Of a stretch of 27,848 bases of DNA, positions 21,341-27,848 are shown piece by piece (positions within the stretch are counted from its first letter, which is position 1; each line of letters starts with the position of its first letter). Position numbers and translations under genes: made by a program. Below the pieces are notes generated by a model. That model did no database searches, was not told where the DNA came from, and worked only from the letters and a program-made list of their open reading frames with translations. The DNA comes from CAZVYJ01 sp964631565 (GTDB lineage: Bacteria; Planctomycetota; Phycisphaerae; SM23-33), in assembly GCA_964631565.1 (NCBI GenBank), contig CAZVYJ010000038.1:1-27848 (forward strand), read 5' to 3'.

Positions 21341-24028
21341 ATGACTGCGAAAACATATAACGTGACACGTCGATTCGGCGCAGCGCCAGCCGCAATGGTG
21401 TTGTGCGTTTGCCTGCTTTTGTCGGAGGCGGCAACTCCGGCCGGCGCGCAAATGCACGATTACACATACTTTTTGAACGAGCTGGTCAACCTGGACGGCC
21501 TGCCGCTCATCCAGAACGGCGTCAGGTGCGCCCAGAACTCCAGCGGCGTGCCCGGCTTTCAATACAACCCGACTCAGGACCTCTACTACGACGCGGTCAC
21601 CACGCTGCAGGCTGACGGCGGGCATTACCTGAGCATAGATAAGGATACCGGCGAGGGCGTGATGGCCGACCTGGAAGGCCCCGGCTGCATCTTCCGCATC
21701 TGGTCGGGCAATCCGCGGGGCGTAATCCGCTTTTATCTCGACGGCGCCAAGGAACCTACGTACGAATTCGACTTCGAGAAACTCATGAGCGGCAAGATCG
21801 AGCCTTTCAACCGCCCGCTCGTCTGGCAGCGCAGCGCCGTGCTTGGCCAGGACAGGCTGGAAGGACGCTCGGACGTCGATTTCAGGTTCTGGGGCATGCC
21901 GACAATATCACGCACTGATGTCAATAAAGCTTCTGTCTGCTATCTGCCGATTCCGTTCGCAAAGTCATGCAGAGTTACGACAGTGCTGGTTCATGATAAA
22001 ACAGGCATGTCGCTCAGAAGAGCGCCGCAGGACCTCTACTACCATGTCGGGTACAAGCTCTATCCGAAGGACTGGCAGGTTGAGACATTCAGCCTGCCGC
22101 TCAAGCCCCGGTACAAAGCAAAGCTCGAAGAAGTATCGCGCCTGTGGAATGCCTGCGGCGAGGACCCTCAGCCCGCAGCCGGCGCCAAAACAAGCGAGGC
22201 GACGATTACGATTCAGCCCGGCAAGACGGCTGCCATATTCGATATGACCGGGCCGGCTGCCATCAGGCAGTTCTGCGCTAAGGTCACTTCAAAGGATGCG
22301 TACGCGACCCGCAACGTTGTGCTGCGGGCGTCATGGGACGGAGAAAAAACGCCGAGCATCCTGACGCCGATAGGCGATTTTTTCGGCCGGGCCGTCGGGA
22401 AGAAGGATTACCGCTCACTGGCGCTTGGCATGACCGACGATATGGACTACTGCTACTGGCGGATGCCGTTCCGCAAGCAGGCGGTTTTCACGGTCGAGAA
22501 CCAGGGCAGCGAAGATGTCGTCCTGAAATATCGTTTCGTGTACACGCCCGGCGCAGTTCCCGACAACGCGGCGTATTTCCACGCCAGGTGGCGCCGCGAC
22601 GCCGGCGGCGAGGCGTTTGACTACCGCATCCTCGATTGTGACGGCAGCGCCGGCGTTTTCCTCGGCGACATCGTTATGATTGACCACATCGAGCGCAGCA
22701 GGTGGTGGGGCGAGGGCAACGAGAAGATATTCGTCGACGGCGAGAAGGACGCCTCGACCTTCGGCACCGGCACGGAAGATTACTTCGGCGATGCGTGGGG
22801 CATACGCTGGTTCGTCAATCCCTGCAGCGGCTGCCCGCAGAACGAAGGCCGCCAGCAGCTCATGTACCGCTGGCATATCAGCGACTCGATCCCGTTTGCC
22901 AATTCGCTGCGGTTCGACCTGGAGAACTATTCCGCCGCCGGCAGGGTTCTTCACAACGGCTATACGTCGGTGGCGTACTGGTACCAGATGCCGGGCGGCA
23001 AGGACTTCTTCCCGGCCGAGCTGCCGTCTCCCGTCGACCGCCGGCCCAGCCCCGATGAGCTGATTCCTGATTCGATGGAGGCCGAGCGTATATTCACTGA
23101 GCCTTCGCAGGCGACTGTCGTCAGCGATTCCGCAGGAAGCCGCGATTATTCGTGGGGCCACGCCGTCAGGCCGAAGGGCGAAACAATTGAGCTGAAAGTG
23201 CCCGCGGACTCCGAAGCTGTCTACGCAGTCGCGCTATTCAGCGGGCTGGACAAGCCGCTGCCTCAGGAATCGTTCACGTTGCTGCAGAACGGCAAGCCGG
23301 CCGGCGAATACGTCCATCTTTACGAGGGCAACAACCACCTGACAGTGAAGTTCAAGTCGCCGGCTGCTGAAAATGTCACACTCGATTACATCACCGTCGT
23401 GCCGACGAATCGCAGGATTACCGACGACATGAACGTCATCACGGAAAAGTTCACGGACGATTTCAGCTCGTACAGGAAGGGCACGAGCGGCCAGCCCGTC
23501 TGGAGGCCCGGAAGCGGCAACTGGATCATGCAGGACGGCGAATATCACCAGCTTCTCACGGACGGCTACGATTATTTTTCCGCAGCGAACGCGTGGGTTA
23601 AGGGCGACTACCGGATTCAGACGAAGATCCGCCTTGTGAGCGGATTCCTTGAAGGCGGCCTGATGTTCAACATGTCATCGAGGCAGAGCAGCAGCTCCTG
23701 CCAGATGGTGCGGTTCAACGGCAGCGGGAAGCTCTGGTACGGCTCGTTCGACTCCGGCGGCGCATACGACCTGGAGCAGGCCGTTTCGACCGGGCTGAAA
23801 AAAGACGCCGACGGCTGGATTACGCTGACAATCACGGTGCGCAACAGCAAAGGCGCCTATGACATCGCAATCGACGGCAAGCAGGCGGCCGAGGGCGTCA
23901 AGCTCGTGTATGTGCCGACCGCCGACAAGCCTCAGTGCGTCGCGCTGGTGAGCTGCCGCGGCCACACCGCATTCGACGACGTGACAATCACGCCGATAAA
24001 CACAAAAACCGCCGAAAAAGGCAGATGA
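21341..24028 (+). CDS. Secreted GH172 (DUF2961) glycosidase with C-terminal jelly-roll domain
   Basis: GH172 enzymes act on furanosides such as alpha-fructofuranosides and D-arabinan. This 895-aa protein has a signal peptide cut near residue 37 (PAGAQ). The DUF2961 core spans about 45-590, with the family's hallmark GTGTEDYF at 475-482. E479 in it is a probable catalytic acid, and another conserved block is GPGCIFRIWSGNPRG near 112-126. A beta domain at about 595-700 precedes a C-terminal domain (706-890) resembling the jelly-roll sugar-binding/DUF1080 type: DDFSSYRKG, EGGLMFNMSS, DIAIDGKQ, AFDDVTI. The ATG at 21341 has a GGAG ribosome binding site, 36 bp after the 980-aa gene. The exact sugar is unknown. 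It is intact and GC-rich like its neighbour. Confidence 0.9.
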   Translation: MTAKTYNVTRRFGAAPAAMVLCVCLLLSEAATPAGAQMHDYTYFLNELVNLDGLPLIQNGVRCAQNSSGVPGFQYNPTQDLYYDAVTTLQADGGHYLSIDKDTGEGVMADLEGPGCIFRIWSGNPRGVIRFYLDGAKEPTYEFDFEKLMSGKIEPFNRPLVWQRSAVLGQDRLEGRSDVDFRFWGMPTISRTDVNKASVCYLPIPFAKSCRVTTVLVHDKTGMSLRRAPQDLYYHVGYKLYPKDWQVETFSLPLKPRYKAKLEEVSRLWNACGEDPQPAAGAKTSEATITIQPGKTAAIFDMTGPAAIRQFCAKVTSKDAYATRNVVLRASWDGEKTPSILTPIGDFFGRAVGKKDYRSLALGMTDDMDYCYWRMPFRKQAVFTVENQGSEDVVLKYRFVYTPGAVPDNAAYFHARWRRDAGGEAFDYRILDCDGSAGVFLGDIVMIDHIERSRWWGEGNEKIFVDGEKDASTFGTGTEDYFGDAWGIRWFVNPCSGCPQNEGRQQLMYRWHISDSIPFANSLRFDLENYSAAGRVLHNGYTSVAYWYQMPGGKDFFPAELPSPVDRRPSPDELIPDSMEAERIFTEPSQATVVSDSAGSRDYSWGHAVRPKGETIELKVPADSEAVYAVALFSGLDKPLPQESFTLLQNGKPAGEYVHLYEGNNHLTVKFKSPAAENVTLDYITVVPTNRRITDDMNVITEKFTDDFSSYRKGTSGQPVWRPGSGNWIMQDGEYHQLLTDGYDYFSAANAWVKGDYRIQTKIRLVSGFLEGGLMFNMSSRQSSSSCQMVRFNGSGKLWYGSFDSGGAYDLEQAVSTGLKKDADGWITLTITVRNSKGAYDIAIDGKQAAEGVKLVYVPTADKPQCVALVSCRGHTAFDDVTITPINTKTAEKGR

Positions 24029-24114
24029 ATCTCTGTTATCGACCGGAGGTGTTGACTGCCTCACAAATTCCGGAGATACTCGCGCCGCCGGATGAACATG
24101 AACAAGAGGTTGAT

Positions 24115-24402
24115 ATGGCGGCTTACTTTCTGGTTGAGATTCTCGGCATAAGCGATCCGCAGCAGTACGGGCGGTACGTTAAGGCGGTTCCGGCGATTGT
24201 TAAAAAATACGGCGGGGAATACGTTCTTCGCAGCAGCAGCGTGTCGCCGTTTATCGGCGGATCGGCGCCGCAGCGCGTAATCCTGATTCGCTTCAAAAAC
24301 AGGCAGGCGCTGGAAGCCTGCTTCGGCTCGGCCGAGTACAAGCAGATCGCGCCTCTGCGCGAAAGCTCCACGCAGTCGCGGGCGGTAATCGTCGAAGAAT
24401 GA
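24115..24402 (+). CDS. DUF1330 family protein
   Basis: The 95-aa product is a DUF1330-type protein, a small dimeric alpha/beta-barrel (ferredoxin-like) fold of unknown role. The opening strand AAYFLVEILGISDPQQYGRYVKAVP and the later block RVILIRFKNRQALEACFGSAEY are typical. The frame is open from 23935 inside the GH172 gene, but the ATG at 24115 has an AGAGGT ribosome binding site and gives the normal length. It begins 86 bp after the GH172 stop and could be read from the same transcript, although its function need not be related. It ends 15 bp from the converging helicase gene. Confidence 0.9.
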   Translation: MAAYFLVEILGISDPQQYGRYVKAVPAIVKKYGGEYVLRSSSVSPFIGGSAPQRVILIRFKNRQALEACFGSAEYKQIAPLRESSTQSRAVIVEE

Positions 24403-24417
24403 TTATCGAGTGTCGGC

Positions 24418-25647
24418 TTACTTCACCGCGGCTTTTTTGCGATCGCCGCGGCGTGGTTTGCCCGAGCGTCCGCGGCCTGACCGCCTGGACTTTTTGCCCT
24501 CGGCCCGCTTCTCAGGTTCGTAGCTGTCCAGCCGCGTCGGTTCCGGCAGCTTGTCGCCGATGAGCTTCTGCACGCCTTTCACGAACCGGTAGTCCTTGCC
24601 CGTGATGAAACTCGTCGCCAGCCCGCTGGCGTCCACGCGCGCGGTTCGGCCGATGCGATGAACGTAGTCCTCCGGGTTGTGCGGGAAGTCGTAGTTAATC
24701 ACGTGCTCGATGTTGCTGATGTCCAGGCCGCGAGCGGCAATGTCGGTGGCGATGAGCACGCGGCTGGTGCCTTCGCGGAAAGCCGCTATCGCCTTGTCGC
24801 GATGCGCCTGCTCGAGGTCGCCGTGGATTCTCGCCACTCTTGCCCGCCGGGGGTTTATCCTGCGGGCGAGGCGGTCCACGCCGCGCTTGGTGCGCACGAA
24901 GACCAGCACCCGTCCGTCGCTCTTGTCCAGCAGCTTCATCAGCAGCGGGATTTTGGCGTCTTCGGACAGCTCGAAAAGCTCCTGCTTGGCGCGGTGGGCC
25001 GGGGCGCAGACGCCTATCTGCACGTGCACCGGGTTATGCATGCTCCTGCGGACTATCTGCTCGACGTCCTCGGGCAGCGTCGCGGTGAACATCATCGTCT
25101 GCCGCTTTTGGGGCAGCACGGATAATATCCGCCGTATCTGCGGGATAAAGCCCATGTCGTGCATGCGGTCGGCCTCGTCGACCGTGAGAACCTCTATCTC
25201 CGATAACGAGACCTTGCCGTTCTCGATATGGTCTATCATTCTTCCCGGCGTCGCGACCAGCACGTTCGGCCAGCTCCGCAGCGCGGCGTAGTCCTTGTCC
25301 ATCGGCACGCCGCCGACGATGGTGGCCACGCGTATGCCGGCCGGTCCGCCGAGCTGGTTGAACACGTCGGTAATCTGGGCGGCCAGCTCGCGCGTCGGCG
25401 CGAGCACAAGCGCGCCGAGTTCGCAGCGCCCTGCGAGCCGCTCGATAATCGGAATCGCGAAGGCGGCCGTCTTGCCCGTGCCCGTCTGGGCTATGCCGAT
25501 GACATCCCTGCCTTCAAGAGCCGGCGGGATGCATGCAGCCTGAACGGGGGTGGGCGCCTCAAAACCTGCCTCGCGAATGCCCTGGTGAACTGATTCCTTG
25601 AGGGGAAACTCCGAGAACTTCACATCACTTTTTTTAGTCACTTCCAA
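24418..25647 (-). CDS. DEAD-box ATP-dependent RNA helicase (RhlE-like)
   Basis: The 409-aa protein unwinds RNA duplexes using ATP and probably acts in ribosome assembly, mRNA decay or cold adaptation. All family motifs are in order: Q motif (FSEFPLKE...TPVQ, 11-36), Walker A AQTGTGKT 53-60, PTRELA 84-89, TPGR 133-136, DEAD 157-160, TAT 188-190 (SAT in most members), and HRIGRTAR 330-337. A lysine/arginine-rich tail (380-409) should bind RNA, as in RhlE-type proteins. The start is uncertain: TTG at 25647 is the longest, but GTG at 25641 is better spaced (9 nt) from the AAGG ribosome binding site, and GTG at 25623 also works. It is a single gene with a long upstream spacer. Confidence 0.96.
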   Translation of the reverse strand: MEVTKKSDVKFSEFPLKESVHQGIREAGFEAPTPVQAACIPPALEGRDVIGIAQTGTGKTAAFAIPIIERLAGRCELGALVLAPTRELAAQITDVFNQLGGPAGIRVATIVGGVPMDKDYAALRSWPNVLVATPGRMIDHIENGKVSLSEIEVLTVDEADRMHDMGFIPQIRRILSVLPQKRQTMMFTATLPEDVEQIVRRSMHNPVHVQIGVCAPAHRAKQELFELSEDAKIPLLMKLLDKSDGRVLVFVRTKRGVDRLARRINPRRARVARIHGDLEQAHRDKAIAAFREGTSRVLIATDIAARGLDISNIEHVINYDFPHNPEDYVHRIGRTARVDASGLATSFITGKDYRFVKGVQKLIGDKLPEPTRLDSYEPEKRAEGKKSRRSGRGRSGKPRRGDRKKAAVK

Positions 25648-25871
25648 AAACCTTAAAGCCCACGAAAATAAAAATACCTAATCGCGGCTGGGAGGTGCAA
25701 ATCCGATGAAATGCCGACTCCGTGTGGGTTGCCGCGTCGGGCAGTCGGGAATCGCGACGCACGACCTGTTCGTGCCGGCCGCTTCCCATTGCGCCCGACT
25801 TTTTTCCGCGGGCGCCCGTCTGAGTCTGTGACGCCGGTTGATTACCCCGGCTGGTGCACAATGCATCAAAC

Positions 25872-25893
25872 ATTGAATATTAAAATATTCAAT
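25872..25893. promoter_or_regulatory. Perfect 10-bp inverted repeat (possible operator)
   Basis: ATTGAATATT (25872-25881) and AATATTCAAT (25884-25893) are perfect inverted copies with a 2-bp spacer. An all-AT-rich dyad of this size suits a dimeric DNA-binding regulator better than an RNA hairpin, since the tiny loop disfavours folding. It lies 225 bp upstream of the helicase start. Confidence 0.45.
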
Positions 25894-26014
25894 ACGGCTA
25901 TTATATCGGCTATCGACAGGAAGTGTGTAAAGAAACAAATAAACTTTATTGCCGATATTGCCGGGTTCCCGCCCCTTCATTTTCTTTTGCGATTGGAGCT
26001 TCACCGTTCCTTTT

Positions 26015-26119
26015 TTACATTTCCCGGGGGCTGGCGGAAGATATGGCCAGCGTTGCGGCCAAGCCTACGAGGGCGGCGATTATCAGAGTTCGTTTCGCTT
26101 CGCGGACCTACGGTATCAT
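26015..26119 (-). pseudogene. Broken signal-peptide-like ORF
   Basis: On the minus strand an ATG (26119-26117) follows a good AAAGGAG ribosome binding site but meets a TAG at its fourth codon (26110-26108). Right after it, the same frame reads a classic secretion leader: VREAKRTLIIAALVGLAA, then TLAISSASPREM and a TAA at 26015-26017. A basic start followed by a hydrophobic core and an ASA-like cleavage site is unlikely by chance behind such a ribosome binding site. It may be the decayed 5' end of an exported-protein gene. The remainder is not recognisable. Confidence 0.4.
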
Positions 26120-26213
26120 AATCCTGCTCCTTTCGGATTCATGTGTTTTGTCGTCTTTGCGGCAGGATATATCAAGCTCACTTAGATGGCTTTGACGCAG
26201 TGGATGAAACCCA

Positions 26214-27422
26214 CTATTTACCCAAACTGTAAATCTTGACACATCCATCCGCACCTATGGTTGCCGCCCTCGTTCCATCCGGCGAAATGGCGCGGGGATA
26301 ATCTTCAAGCAAAGGCTTGATGTCTTGGCCTGAGTAGTCCGTTGCGTACTGTACCGGCGAATCTCCATAATTTCCCGTTGGTACCACGCCGACCCAGCCG
26401 GGCATTGGCAATCGGAACAGCCACGGGTTGACTGATGACCATTGAGTTGGTGAGGCGAAACTAGGAGCCACTATCTTCCCAAGCGGGACGACTCGCCACG
26501 GAGTGGGCTGCACGAGGTGCCCGCTGATTTTCAGTGCGTTCACAAGCACGTACTGCCCATCAGCGGTCCACAGAGGCTCAATCTGCGGCGCGTGCTCCGC
26601 AAAGGTCGTCTGGAAACCAGGCGAACAATCCACCGTCGCCCCCGTTGCCGGATCGAGTAGAATCGCTTCGTAGTGATCCTCTGGCCCCACCTTGTCGCTG
26701 ACGCAGAACGCGCGGCGGGAATCGGTAGTCCACGCCACGCCAACATCATATGAATCTTTGTTCCCGAATGCACGCGCTGTTCCGGCAGCTACACTCACAC
26801 AATAGTATTGGCCGCGGACCGCTGGCTCCATGACCACAAAAAACTTGCCGCACGGCGACCAGTGCCCCGATCCGATGCTTGGGTCCTTGGAACGTTCTGG
26901 GAACACAAAAGCATCTGTCTTGTTCCCAGTGCCTAGGTCGACGCGGACGATCGTACGTCTATTCTTGTTCCCGGCCGTTCGGCAGGTGTGGTAGGCGAGT
27001 TCGCTATCCGAGAGCCATGCAAAGCTCGTGATGGTGCCATCCCGAATATCCGTCTTTCTACCCGATTCCGTTTCCACAACAACCAGTTTCTGCCGCGTCA
27101 TTACCCCAATTCGCGAGCCACTGGGCGACCAACGAACTTCCGTGCCTACGTTTATGTACCCCTTGTACTCCAATCCCAAGGTATCAATATGGACAGAGGA
27201 TTCCTTCGTCGGGTCGCTTGTTATGCACCAATGGAGGTTGATCGAGCGGGAGAGAATATCCCCGTCCACAACCTTCTCCTCGACTCGATTCTCCCGAATA
27301 TAGCAGACGCGCTGTCCGTCAGGAGAGAACGTTATGCTGCCGGCCCCGGAGCCGGGGCCAACGCATCCGGTCAACTGCAGGAGCGCCAACGCGAAGGGAA
27401 TCAAGTGACCAAGAGTCTTCAT
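26214..27422 (-). CDS. Lipoprotein with TolB/WD40-like beta-propeller repeats
   Basis: The 402-aa protein has a lipoprotein signal peptide ending in LTGC (C20). The mature part repeats the PD40/TolB-type pattern of a beta propeller: ITFSPDGQRVCYI (29-41), then VRWSPSGSRIGVM, GHWSPCGKFFVVM, VAWTTDSRRAFCV, LWTADGQYVLVN and a final AISPDGTRAATIG. That makes about six blades. Such proteins usually bind partner proteins or ligands at the envelope; no enzymatic motif is seen. The ATG at 27422 follows a 78-aa ORF by 12 bp, so they are probably co-transcribed. Its specific role is unknown. Confidence 0.85.
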   Translation of the reverse strand: MKTLGHLIPFALALLQLTGCVGPGSGAGSITFSPDGQRVCYIRENRVEEKVVDGDILSRSINLHWCITSDPTKESSVHIDTLGLEYKGYINVGTEVRWSPSGSRIGVMTRQKLVVVETESGRKTDIRDGTITSFAWLSDSELAYHTCRTAGNKNRRTIVRVDLGTGNKTDAFVFPERSKDPSIGSGHWSPCGKFFVVMEPAVRGQYYCVSVAAGTARAFGNKDSYDVGVAWTTDSRRAFCVSDKVGPEDHYEAILLDPATGATVDCSPGFQTTFAEHAPQIEPLWTADGQYVLVNALKISGHLVQPTPWRVVPLGKIVAPSFASPTQWSSVNPWLFRLPMPGWVGVVPTGNYGDSPVQYATDYSGQDIKPLLEDYPRAISPDGTRAATIGADGCVKIYSLGK

Positions 27423-27434
27423 GATCGCAAGCCT

Positions 27435-27671
27435 CTATTTGCAGTGGCATTTGACAGCAGGTATCTTCCATATCTCCTCGAGTTTTGCTTTTGTGTCCGC
27501 CACGGTGGCAGCATGATCAGCGGGCCATAAATCCGGATCATCTGGCCGATAGTTCAAGCTATCACCCACCTTATAGAATCGCGTGGCCACCGTATATTGA
27601 CCAGAGTTTGGCCCCGTAACATGTTTCCAGGGAGTGTCAGCATCATGCGATGCAACATTTAGACAACTCAA
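27435..27671 (-). CDS. Small hypothetical protein with TTG start
   Basis: The 78-aa product begins at a TTG (27671-27669) preceded by AGAAGG at 6-nt spacing, which is a convincing initiation site. The frame stays open upstream to a stop at 27719-27717 but contains no ATG or GTG there. The sequence has a DPDLWPADH segment and ends in a CxC pair (KCHCK). There is no signal peptide. I do not recognise it. It lies 14 bp after a 43-aa ORF and 12 bp before the propeller lipoprotein, all on the same strand. Confidence 0.55.
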   Translation of the reverse strand: MSCLNVASHDADTPWKHVTGPNSGQYTVATRFYKVGDSLNYRPDDPDLWPADHAATVADTKAKLEEIWKIPAVKCHCK

Positions 27672-27685
27672 CCGTCGCCTTCTGC

Positions 27686-27817
27686 TCAGTTCGAAGTCGT
27701 TTTGTTTGTTTCCCGCTCACACCACCCCGTGATATACAGACAGGACGGCCGGAATTCTCCGCCCGCGCACAGGGGGTTGTCAATAACAAAGTTACCTGAC
27801 TCATCCCCAGTTTTCAT
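27686..27817 (-). CDS. 43-aa small ORF at the right edge
   Basis: An ATG at 27817 with AAAGGA nine bases upstream opens a 43-codon frame beginning MKTGDESGNFVIDNPL and ending in a polar tail (ERETNKTTSN). It contains three cysteines (residues 17, 26, 33). A second short frame starts at 27845 and ends at 27801, possibly the tail of a gene outside the window. The ORF heads the minus-strand cluster with the 78-aa ORF and the lipoprotein. Its function is unknown, and it may be only a leader or a chance ORF. Confidence 0.35.
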   Translation of the reverse strand: MKTGDESGNFVIDNPLCAGGEFRPSCLYITGWCERETNKTTSN

Positions 27818-27848
27818 GGCTGAGTTCCTTTCGGAGTTCCCGCATGAG

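Larger units (their letters stand above)
25648..26213. other. 566-bp intergenic region upstream of the helicase
   Basis: No intact gene is recognised here. The part near the helicase (25700-25860) is GC-rich and could be a long 5' leader, common for DEAD-box helicase genes. An AT-rich block at 25870-25940 includes the perfect inverted repeat listed separately. Overlapping ORFs on both strands (for example 25711-26121 plus, 25678-26004 minus from GTG) have arginine- or cysteine-rich, low-complexity translations without recognisable domains. At 26015-26119 on the minus strand there is a broken signal-peptide-like frame. Confidence 0.5.

Noticed and set aside
22415..23161. Minus-strand 248-aa ORF inside the GH172 gene, and similar long antisense ORFs at 19610-20548 and 20807-21625
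   Set aside because: High GC codon usage leaves antisense frames open; no domain or ribosome binding site supports them.
23935..24114. 60-residue N-terminal extension of the DUF1330 protein
   Set aside because: It overlaps the end of the GH172 gene, is basic and unlike the family; the ATG at 24115 has a ribosome binding site and gives the normal length.
25711..26121. Plus-strand 136-aa ORF in the helicase upstream spacer
   Set aside because: No ribosome binding site, arginine- and proline-rich translation without domain-like pattern, and overlap with equally poor ORFs on the other strand.

Overview
The window looks like a chromosomal segment of a planctomycete, probably class Phycisphaerae (Sedimentisphaerales-like). 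This is inferred from a C-terminal VPEP...RRRR sorting tail combined with a type I dockerin pair, a GH172 (DUF2961) secreted enzyme, GxYxxxxG-type beta repeats, and GGGGACAG-type REP-like elements. No rRNA, tRNA or other taxonomic marker is present, so the placement is not proven.

Left third (1-8.5 kb): a complete type I-C CRISPR-Cas system. The cas genes run on the minus strand in the order cas3-cas5c-cas8c-cas7c-cas4-cas1-cas2. A leader of about 200 bp follows, then an array that leaves the window on the left; seven identical 32-bp repeats and six complete spacers are visible. There is no cas6: Cas5c keeps the Y/K/H residues of the family's pre-crRNA nuclease. A hidden gene lies inside cas8c. 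An internal ATG (4004) with a near-perfect Shine-Dalgarno would produce a 128-aa Cas11c small subunit. A likely operon promoter sits just upstream of cas3.

Middle (8.5-13 kb): a TPR protein, a small secreted four-cysteine protein, and a roughly 1-kb insert (9.62-10.68 kb) with GGGACAG-type palindromic and tandem repeats at both ends. The insert carries two unassigned ORFs and no transposase. Next is a minus-strand lipoprotein with a metzincin-like HExxHxxGxxD zinc site.

13.3-18 kb: divergent from the lipoprotein is a 1328-aa secreted protein. It joins an N-terminal C39-like cysteine-peptidase domain, a long run of beta-strand repeats, two dockerin repeats and a PEP-CTERM signal. A strong terminator and a GrpB-family protein follow.

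18.3-24.4 kb: a GC-rich two-gene secreted carbohydrate cluster. The first is a 980-aa protein with a NEW3-like middle and a GH16/concanavalin-like C-terminus. The second is a GH172 enzyme with an appended sugar-binding-like domain. A DUF1330 protein comes after them.

24.4-27.8 kb: a minus-strand DEAD-box RNA helicase, a 566-bp spacer holding a perfect 10-bp inverted repeat and a broken signal-peptide-like ORF, then a minus-strand cluster of a beta-propeller-like lipoprotein and two small ORFs. One of the small ORFs overlaps a degenerate CRISPR-repeat-like sequence.

The most interesting items are the hidden cas11c start, the C39-like/beta-repeat/dockerin/PEP-CTERM fusion, the REP-bracketed insert and the GH172 locus. 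I did not see an obviously new defence system beyond the type I-C locus.
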